Assembly (NCBI GenBank): GCA_964612995.1
Contig: CAZTGE010000139.1
Coordinates: 1 to 10,300, forward strand
DNA length: 10,300 nucleotides
Origin: SLQH01 sp964612995
Lineage (GTDB): Bacteria > Planctomycetota > UBA11346
Reading direction: 5' to 3'
Of the stretch, positions 7,329-10,300 are shown piece by piece. The notes beneath the pieces are model-generated. The model was not told where the DNA came from and made no database searches. It worked only from the letters and a program-made list of their open reading frames with translations. The position numbers were made by a program, and so were the translations under genes. Every line of letters begins with the position of its first letter. The first letter of the stretch is position 1.

Positions 7329-7895
7329 TCACCGCATCGCGCCTCCCGTCCAGGGCCGGACCAGCTCCAAGCCGCGATGCAGATAATGCAGGGCCTGCCG
7401 ACCCGGCCCCGTCGCGGCCACCAGGGCGCCCGGCAGCCGGCTCACCGGCACCGCCATCCCGTGCGCCAGCAGCTCCAACCAGCGACGCGAGCGCGCGAAC
7501 ACCGCGCGCCACCAGTCCCGCCAGCGACCAACCGTCCGCCGGTCGGGCCGCTCCCAACCCGTCGTCGCCACCGCCGCGCCCGTCGCCTGTGCCGCCAGCA
7601 CCAGCACCACCGGCGCCACATAGAAGCGGCGGCCGTGGAAACGCCAACTCTCCGGCGTCACCCGCCTGCGGCAGCCCCGTCGACCGCAGCACCAACTCCA
7701 ACGCTTGCGCAACGCCGCCTCCGGCGGTGGCCCAGCCACCGGACCTGCACCCCACGCCTTGCGCAGATAATGGGCCGCATGCAAAGGCCCGCCGCAATGC
7801 GGACAGCGCGCAGCGCGCACCGCCTGAGCGTGTGCCTCATCCCAGCGGGCCAGGACCTGGAGCACCCTTGCCAGCCAGTGGTAGGTCAGAACCAT
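7329..7895 (-). CDS. Zinc-ribbon protein associated with the insertion element
   Basis: This encodes 188 residues from the ATG at 7895. A GTG one codon earlier (7898) is equally possible, with GGGAG 7 nt upstream of it. The N-terminus holds a putative zinc ribbon: CPHCGG at about residues 31-36 and a second cysteine group WCCGRRGCRRR about 35 residues later. The middle, PESWRFHGRRFYVAPVVLVLAAQ, and PDRRTVGRWRDWW look like a helix-turn-helix type DNA-binding region. No catalytic motif is visible. Its place directly before the DDE transposase, on the same strand, suggests an element-encoded helper, for example in end recognition or regulation. It resembles a transposase-linked family that I recall as DUF6431, which is uncertain. 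The frame is intact although its partner is truncated. Confidence 0.65.
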   Translation of the reverse strand: MVLTYHWLARVLQVLARWDEAHAQAVRAARCPHCGGPLHAAHYLRKAWGAGPVAGPPPEAALRKRWSWCCGRRGCRRRVTPESWRFHGRRFYVAPVVLVLAAQATGAAVATTGWERPDRRTVGRWRDWWRAVFARSRRWLELLAHGMAVPVSRLPGALVAATGPGRQALHYLHRGLELVRPWTGGAMR

Positions 7896-7935
7896 CACAA
7901 CGCATCTCCCGGCTTTTTTGCAACACCAGGAGACT

Positions 7936-7968
7936 GCCCCCGATTGGTCGTGTGAACCCGTCGGGGGC
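7936..7968. terminator. Inverted repeat inside the element's outer end
   Basis: GCCCCCGA at 7936-7943 pairs perfectly with TCGGGGGC at 7961-7968 around a 17-nt loop, followed on the plus strand by TTTGTCTT. It lies between the proposed outer end and the first gene of the element. It could block transcription entering or leaving the element, or be part of the end structure recognised by the transposase. The T-run is weak. Confidence 0.4.
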
Positions 7969-7992
7969 TTTGTCTTGATCAGGTCAGCGACA

Positions 7993-8303
7993 CACGCCGC
8001 CGGCCCGGATCGAGTCGATTATCGTGAGCGGGGAGTGGGGGTTCGGGGTCGAATACCGGGAGCGCTGTCACTCGATGACGTCGAGCAGATAGGCGACCGG
8101 GTCCACCAATGCTTTACTCCTGGGAGAGCGTCGTATCGGGGCCTGCTGGAATGCATGCTGAGATGAAGTTGCTTCACATTCCTGAGGTTCAGCCATTTGC
8201 TATTGCGGCCGGAAGGCCAGTCTGCTACAGGGTCTGCCAGCCGGACTTGGCTGCTTGGGGAGTGGACGCTGTTACACCTTTGAAGGCGGCGCCGGTGCCA
8301 TGA
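7993..8303 (+). pseudogene. Decayed C-terminal deaminase domain of a polymorphic toxin
   Basis: Two plus-strand frames carry pieces of one domain. The first (about 7993-8130) reads RERGVGVRGRIPGALSLDDVEQIGDRVHQ and then CFTPGRASYRG, like the first helix of toxin deaminases. About 8130-8303, in another frame, reads GMHAEMKLLH...GRPVCYRVCQPDLAAWGVDAVTPLK. This contains the HAE zinc/proton-shuttle motif and a P-x-C...C cysteine pair typical of the cytidine-deaminase-like toxins at the ends of Rhs or other polymorphic toxins. The cysteine spacing here is C-x3-C, not the commoner C-x2-C. Only about 15 residues separate the first helix from HAE, too few for the two beta strands expected between them, so an internal deletion plus frame change is likely. 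The delivery part of the toxin is missing, apparently replaced by the insertion element ending near 7991. The last codon overlaps the next gene (ATGA). Confidence 0.6.
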
Positions 8304-8845
8304 GCATTGATAGGCTCTCAACCCTTGCAGATCGTACAGAAGGAGCAATCGCTCCTCGGCTGTGCGCAAAGGCTTCCCTCTTAGTCGCGCCGCATATGCC
8401 GCGATCTCTTCTTGCTCAGCCAAGTCCGTTGACGGCAGCAATCGATATGCTAGAAAATGTTGCCGAGGGAGGCGACGGCTCTCCGGCATCCGCATGGAAG
8501 TTGGCTCAGGAACTCATTCGCTTCGTCGATGAGAAGCAACTACAACTAGAGGAGCCCGATTGCCTTCCGGTTGCCGAGGCGATAGTTGCCAGTCTTGAGG
8601 TCATTGCGTGTCCGGGCCACGATCTGGCGTATGATGCTCTACTGGCTGCATATACGGCCGCAGAGCTGAAGTCCTTCATGTGCGATGGTCACAGTCAGGC
8701 GGTCCACCTGCGACCAGCTTCCGACGTGGTTCAGGAGCTGGACCAGGCGGCATCTTCCGACGCAGTGCAGGGGTTCCTGCGTGTTCTCGAGACCGAGGCC
8801 GAACGTCTCCGGACAGCCGAGCCCAAAGTCGGAACCGACATGTGA
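8300..8845 (+). CDS. Probable immunity protein of the deaminase toxin
   Basis: This encodes 181 residues from the ATG at 8300, which overlaps the toxin-fragment stop (ATGA). No strong ribosome site is visible, which fits translational coupling to the toxin frame; an upstream TTG at 8255 is less likely. The protein is acidic and mainly helical with no signal peptide, membrane span or known catalytic motif. Segments such as LTAAIDMLENVAEGG, SAWKLAQELIRFVDEK and DVVQELDQAASSDAVQGFLRVLETEAERL look like amphipathic helices of a helical-repeat immunity fold. The function is inferred from position: polymorphic-toxin genes are normally followed directly by an immunity gene. Base composition is visibly less GC-rich than the operon to the left, consistent with lateral transfer. 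I do not recognise the family by sequence. Confidence 0.65.
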   Translation: MSIDRLSTLADRTEGAIAPRLCAKASLLVAPHMPRSLLAQPSPLTAAIDMLENVAEGGDGSPASAWKLAQELIRFVDEKQLQLEEPDCLPVAEAIVASLEVIACPGHDLAYDALLAAYTAAELKSFMCDGHSQAVHLRPASDVVQELDQAASSDAVQGFLRVLETEAERLRTAEPKVGTDM

Positions 8846-8882
8846 TATTGTACCGGTACTCATACGCGGGACTGGAACGGCG

Positions 8883-8926
8883 GCGGCAGCGGGCGTAGGG
8901 GCGCGAAAGCGCTCCGCCCTTGCCGC
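8883..8926 (+). terminator. Long GC-rich hairpin with GAAA loop downstream of the immunity gene
   Basis: The arms GCGGC (8883-8887) and GGGCG (8891-8895) pair with CGCCC (8915-8919) and GCCGC (8922-8926). An inner GCGC-GAAA-GCGC tip sits at 8901-8912, so the whole folds into one long stem with small bulges. It starts 38 nt after the immunity stop. There is no U-run after the stem, so it is at best a weak intrinsic terminator and could instead protect the mRNA 3' end. Confidence 0.45.
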
Positions 8927-9020
8927 GGACGTGCCGACCGCGAAGTTTCATCGTTCAAGACGGATGGTCTCTGCCCATCGGCACGTCAATTCTGCCCAGA
9001 GGGCAAGTCTCCCTTCGCCC

Positions 9021-9049
9021 CGCCCCGCCCATCCCCGTCGAGGGGTTGC
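9021..9049 (+). repeat. GC-rich intergenic repeat, copy A
   Basis: This 29-nt word contains CCATCCCCGTCGAGGGGTTGC and a small CCCC-GTCGA-GGGG stem at 9033-9045. It matches copy C (9589-9617) with only two differences. Confidence 0.75.
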
Positions 9050-9067
9050 GGGCAGCGACCCATTATT

Positions 9068-9100
9068 CCGCCCCGTCCATCCCTGCTCCCAGTCGAGGGC
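9068..9100 (+). repeat. GC-rich intergenic repeat, copy B (diverged)
   Basis: This reads CCGCCCCGTCCATCCCTG and then, after a short insertion, AGTCGAGGGCTT, so it resembles copies A and C but with about six extra bases before the GTCGAG core. It lies 19 nt after copy A. Confidence 0.55.
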
Positions 9101-9183
9101 TTACGGGGTCGACGCTAAGACCGTGAGAGGGGGCGCGTCCAGCCGTTGTGGTGGGAGACTGCCGAGATGTGGGTAGGCTGTTG

Positions 9184-9477
9184 CTACTCGATTGCCCCAA
9201 TTGTGACCGTCACTCCAAACTCGTTCTCTACGTGCTCTCTGAGAGCCTTGAACTTCGATTCTGCGCCTGTCTCCCATATCACTGAGATTTTATCATCGAT
9301 CACGATGGCAGTGGTCCCTGGGTAGGCGTCCTGAATATAGGCAATGGCCTCATTGAGGCGTTGCTGCCGAGCATGCGGATGCTCAGTGGCTGGCTCTGGT
9401 TGATGGCGGGTGCACCCGAGTGCGAAGACGGCAAGCAGAACGGTTGAGAAAACGATCTGGCACATCGTTGCCCCCAT
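9184..9477 (-). CDS. Small putative lipoprotein, unknown function
   Basis: This encodes 97 residues from the ATG at 9477. An ATG at 9465 with GGGGG just upstream would give 93 residues and is a real alternative. The N-terminus is a hydrophobic stretch (IVFSTVLLAVFALGC) ending in a lipobox-like cysteine (Cys22), but it has no positive charge before the hydrophobic core, so lipid attachment is plausible and not certain. The mature part starts with a polar linker (TRHQPEPATEHPHARQQ). About 60 residues of alternating helix and strand follow (LNEAIAYIQDAYPGTTAIVIDDKISVIWE; ESKFKALREHVENEFGVTVTIGAIE). No known domain is recognised. It sits between GC-rich repeat copies and is less GC-rich than the operon at 801-6015, suggesting an accessory gene. 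Confidence 0.55.
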   Translation of the reverse strand: MGATMCQIVFSTVLLAVFALGCTRHQPEPATEHPHARQQRLNEAIAYIQDAYPGTTAIVIDDKISVIWETGAESKFKALREHVENEFGVTVTIGAIE

Positions 9478-9588
9478 GGATGGGTAATGGCCGAGCAAGG
9501 GACTTTATTGGCTCATCGTTTTGATGCAAGGCGTGAAACCTTGAGGGAGAGCCGGGCGTAGGGACTCGACATTGTCTGTCGTCTGTCC

Positions 9589-9617
9589 CGCCCCGTCCAT
9601 CCCCGTCGAGAGGTTGC
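9589..9617 (+). repeat. GC-rich intergenic repeat, copy C
   Basis: This matches copy A at 27 of 29 positions. It lies in the gap between the membrane-protein gene and the lipoprotein gene, so copies of the word bracket the lipoprotein gene. An 11-nt word, CGGGCGTAGGG, also precedes copies A and C (8890-8900 and 9553-9563). Confidence 0.75.
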
Positions 9618-9655
9618 CAGGTGTGCATGCGAAGGCATGCGAAACGAGCCGTGCG

Positions 9656-10231
9656 CTAGGGGGTTGCGTTGTCGTACCGACGGTTGAGACCTATGGTCCC
9701 TTCCTCAGGCTTGATCCAGACGATGTCCGCTGCCGAGAGAGGCGGAAGGACATCCGTGCTTGCTTCTACGGTAGCCAGGCTGTGGAACCTTGGGCTCGTG
9801 CCGAGAGCCTGGAGAGTACTGACTAGCTCCGCGCACTCTTGCCGGTTCGCTGCCCGTAGCGCACGGATGATGTGGGACTTCTCAATGGCCTTGACCAGTT
9901 GCGCAGATGAGCCCATTACCAGTTCGTCGATCAGAAAAGCGATGCCCGTAACCTTCGTGATTTCACGGTTGACTGCGTAGCCGCTCACGGTGTTTGGCTC
10001 GAACGGGGCCTGATAGCTTCGCCATTCATCTGCTTTGCCAGAAACGTTCTTGAAATAGCCGATGGCGAAGAGCAGGAGCGAGGCGCCCGTTGCCCATGCC
10101 CATGCCGGACCGGGGAGGAGGAGCCATGCGAGTGGCCACGTGACGACCCAGACTGGCGCGAGAAGTAGTGCGGAGGCGACGACGTGAAGAGCCCTCGCCC
10201 TGGCGAGTTCGCGTAGGCGTTCGTCAAACAC
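9656..10231 (-). CDS. Two-helix membrane protein, unknown function
   Basis: This encodes 191 residues from a GTG at 10231, the only start available before an in-frame stop at 10244-10246. No ribosome site is obvious. Two hydrophobic segments at about residues 15-39 (LHVVASALLLAPVWVVTWPLAWLLL) and 44-60 (WAWATGASLLLFAIGYF) form a membrane hairpin. The remaining 130 residues are soluble, with helical segments (SSAQLVKAIEKSHIIRALRAANRQECAELVSTLQAL) and an Asp/Glu-rich tail containing LSAADIVWIKPEEGTIGLNRRY. Both ends are probably cytoplasmic, from the Arg-rich N-terminus and the even number of spans. I do not recognise the family. The 69 bases upstream to the window edge hold no other feature. 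Confidence 0.6.
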   Translation of the reverse strand: MFDERLRELARARALHVVASALLLAPVWVVTWPLAWLLLPGPAWAWATGASLLLFAIGYFKNVSGKADEWRSYQAPFEPNTVSGYAVNREITKVTGIAFLIDELVMGSSAQLVKAIEKSHIIRALRAANRQECAELVSTLQALGTSPRFHSLATVEASTDVLPPLSAADIVWIKPEEGTIGLNRRYDNATP

Positions 10232-10300
10232 AGCTGACGCCGACTAAACGTACACTCGACACATCCACCCTTCACCTCGCCACATTTTCCCGATCGTGAA

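Larger units (their letters stand above)
6311..7991 (-). mobile_element. Remnant of a multi-gene insertion element (zinc-ribbon protein plus DDE transposase)
   Basis: The element holds two genes on one strand, the accessory protein at 7329-7895 and the truncated transposase at 6290-7183, separated by about 145 non-coding bases. The 3' end is lost at about 6311. The outer 5' end is proposed at about 7991: on the minus strand the sequence there begins TGTCGCTGACC, the TGT...ACA style of end used by many Mu/Tn7-like and IS481-like elements. Toxin-like coding sequence begins immediately beyond it on the plus strand. No second end and no target-site duplication can be seen, because the other side is deleted. 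Elements of this layout often carry an ATPase gene after the transposase; none survives here. Confidence 0.6.
8846..9183. other. Intergenic stretch with hairpin and GC-rich repeats
   Basis: About 340 bases lie between the immunity gene (plus strand) and the small lipoprotein gene (minus strand). No credible gene is seen. It holds a long hairpin at 8883-8926 and two copies of a GC-rich word at 9021-9049 and 9068-9100. Because the flanking genes converge here, transcription terminators for both are expected, but only the hairpin is a candidate. Confidence 0.6.

Noticed and set aside
6833..7978. Plus-strand open frame opposite the insertion-element genes
   Set aside because: Pro/Ala/Arg-rich shadow frame; the minus strand shows DDE and zinc-ribbon motifs.
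8019..8495. Minus-strand open frame across the toxin/immunity junction
   Set aside because: No domain or ribosome site; the plus strand has the HAE/cysteine motifs and the ATGA overlap.
1..10300. tRNA or rRNA genes
   Set aside because: I saw no cloverleaf with the T-loop GTTCRANNC pattern in a proper context and no rRNA-like conserved blocks; the intron-like RNA at 60-578 is not ribosomal.

Overview
This is a high-GC bacterial window with a proteobacterial feel and heavy mobile-element debris. The organism cannot be named from the sequence. The interspersed repeat words at about 580-750 resemble, from memory, repeats common in large genomes of purple sulfur bacteria (Chromatiaceae), so a gammaproteobacterium of that kind is a reasonable but weak guess. 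The sigma-factor/FecR style in the middle also resembles operons of planctomycetes and verrucomicrobia.

Layout. (1) 1-580: no protein gene is credible. The minus strand looks like the 5' half of a group II intron RNA, cut off at about 578. (2) 580-800: a block of short interspersed and tandem repeats. (3) 801-6015, minus strand: a compact three-gene operon joined by two ATGA stop/start overlaps. It encodes an ECF sigma factor, a one-pass FecR-type anti-sigma/sensor protein with a large extra C-terminal domain, and a 1045-residue exported protein built of six fibronectin type III repeats, a short RTX-like stretch and a calpain-family (C2) cysteine peptidase domain. (4) 6016-6310: the presumed control region, with a 10-bp tandem repeat, ending in a 20-bp word identical to one at 697-716. 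The two copies lie in the same orientation and bracket the operon. (5) 6290-7991, minus strand: a broken insertion element with a DDE (rve) transposase that stops just before its third catalytic residue, plus an upstream zinc-ribbon accessory gene. (6) 7993-8845, plus strand: a decayed C-terminal deaminase domain of a polymorphic toxin, followed with an ATGA overlap by a small intact gene that is very likely its immunity protein. (7) 8846-10300: GC-rich intergenic repeats, a small putative lipoprotein gene and a two-helix membrane protein gene, both minus strand and unrecognised.

How it fits together. The most interesting intact system is the sigma/FecR/calpain operon. A membrane FecR protein probably holds the ECF factor and releases it on an extracytoplasmic signal, and the only obvious linked target is a large adhesive exported cysteine peptidase. 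The right half reads as an accessory region in which a toxin gene was destroyed by mobile-element insertion and deletion while its immunity gene survived.
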